In this document: positions 63,566-64,000 of the stretch, in pieces
How positions within the stretch are numbered: the first letter of the stretch is position 1
Layout of the letters: the number at the start of each line of letters is the position of its first letter
Assembly: GCA_907163375.1 (NCBI GenBank)
Contig: CAJQUW010014360.1
Location: 27,432-91,431 of the forward strand
From: Prostheceraeus crozeri
Taxonomy: Eukaryota; Platyhelminthes; Polycladida; Euryleptidae
Direction of reading: 5' to 3'
DNA length: 64,000 nucleotides
Notes under the pieces: model-generated
What the model was told of the DNA's origin: nothing
The model's database searches: none
Seen by the model: only the letters and a program-made list of their open reading frames with translations
Program-made: the position numbers and the translations under genes

Positions 63566-64000
63566 ATCCAAAACTTTAAACCCGTCTATCTCCGGTTCTA
63601 GTGCTCCGATTGACTCCAAATTTTGAGTGTCACGTTTTCTCGCTCTCCATTTTCATATAAGACATCCCTCGACCCTCTACGATGACCAGAAGCCGAGATG
63701 AAAAAACTCTGTCGTTTTTTCAAAAAGTTCCAAAATCTTGGAAAATGCACAAAAACTCGATTTTTAACAGGCTCTCATTTCGAAACGGAGCCTGTCACGC
63801 ATCTGAAAAGAGGAGATCCTAGAGAACAAAGTGCGGTCTTGCCGCTAAAAGAAACCCGAGCTCTTCATTCACTTCCAATCCTCCACAATTCATCGTCAAA
63901 GTTGGCAAAAAAAAAGCGACATTTCACATTTGGACTTGAAAAAATCCTAAGTGTCGAGACCACCGTACTGAAAATTTTCGAAAAAATTTTTTGAATGAAT

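Larger units (their letters stand above)
57220..64000 (-). repeat. Right arm of the large inverted duplication (truncated by the window end)
   Basis: It mirrors 50332-57177 and is still paired at the last base, so the true arm is longer. It holds copies of every left-arm feature in reverse order. Confidence 0.95.

Overview
The window is eukaryotic nuclear DNA from an animal, most likely a marine invertebrate. It has spliced genes with GT-AG introns, AATAAA signals, an interstitial (CCCTAA)n array, a METAP2-like last exon and several animal transposon classes. Codon and motif inspection does not resolve the lineage; recurrent 'taggcct' words would fit a deuterostome, but only weakly.

Layout. 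1-6151 is AT-rich flank with no convincing gene. 6152-39162 is one nested transposon complex. The outer layer is a Gypsy-type LTR retrotransposon on the minus strand (483-bp LTRs, TG...CA ends, TCCC target duplication at 6148-6151 and 39163-39166). Its left (3') LTR was hit twice: by a 5'-truncated LINE fragment (about 31345-32138) and by a complete Polinton/Maverick (6227-31116, 390-bp terminal inverted repeats, 6-bp duplication GTTATA). The Polinton was itself hit by a full-length two-ORF LINE (23963-28020, duplication CAATTAG). 39167-49590 is host flank with small foldback repeats and a METAP2-like exon. 49.6-64.0 kb is dominated by an inverted duplication with arms of about 6.8 kb around a 42-bp spacer (57178-57219); the right arm runs off the window.

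The Polinton is the most complete unit. It carries protein-primed DNA polymerase B, a retroviral-type integrase with chromodomain, an FtsK/HerA-type packaging ATPase, an adenain-like protease, candidate major and minor capsid proteins, and two small basic Gly-Gly-containing proteins that could be protease substrates. Around this core are unusual accessory genes: a TATA-binding-protein-like protein, an IAP-like UBA+RING protein without BIR domains, a spliced gene whose seven coding exons are all in phase 0, and a candidate ssDNA-binding protein. Several genes share a TATATAAGG-type core promoter, so the element may run its own transcription programme with its own TBP.

The Gypsy copy carries, after pol, a third ORF with a TatD/TATDN2-like hydrolase domain. 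Its LTRs differ at about three positions, yet gag-pol is broken by about five indels, many in homopolymers; either the copy is young and decayed, or the assembly has homopolymer errors.

The inverted duplication holds no recognisable replication gene. It carries repeated TATA-containing transcription units, a CRE+TATA promoter, in-frame tandem repeats and an acidic protein with a SUMO-interaction-like motif. Its arms differ by point changes and by one 66-bp repeat unit.
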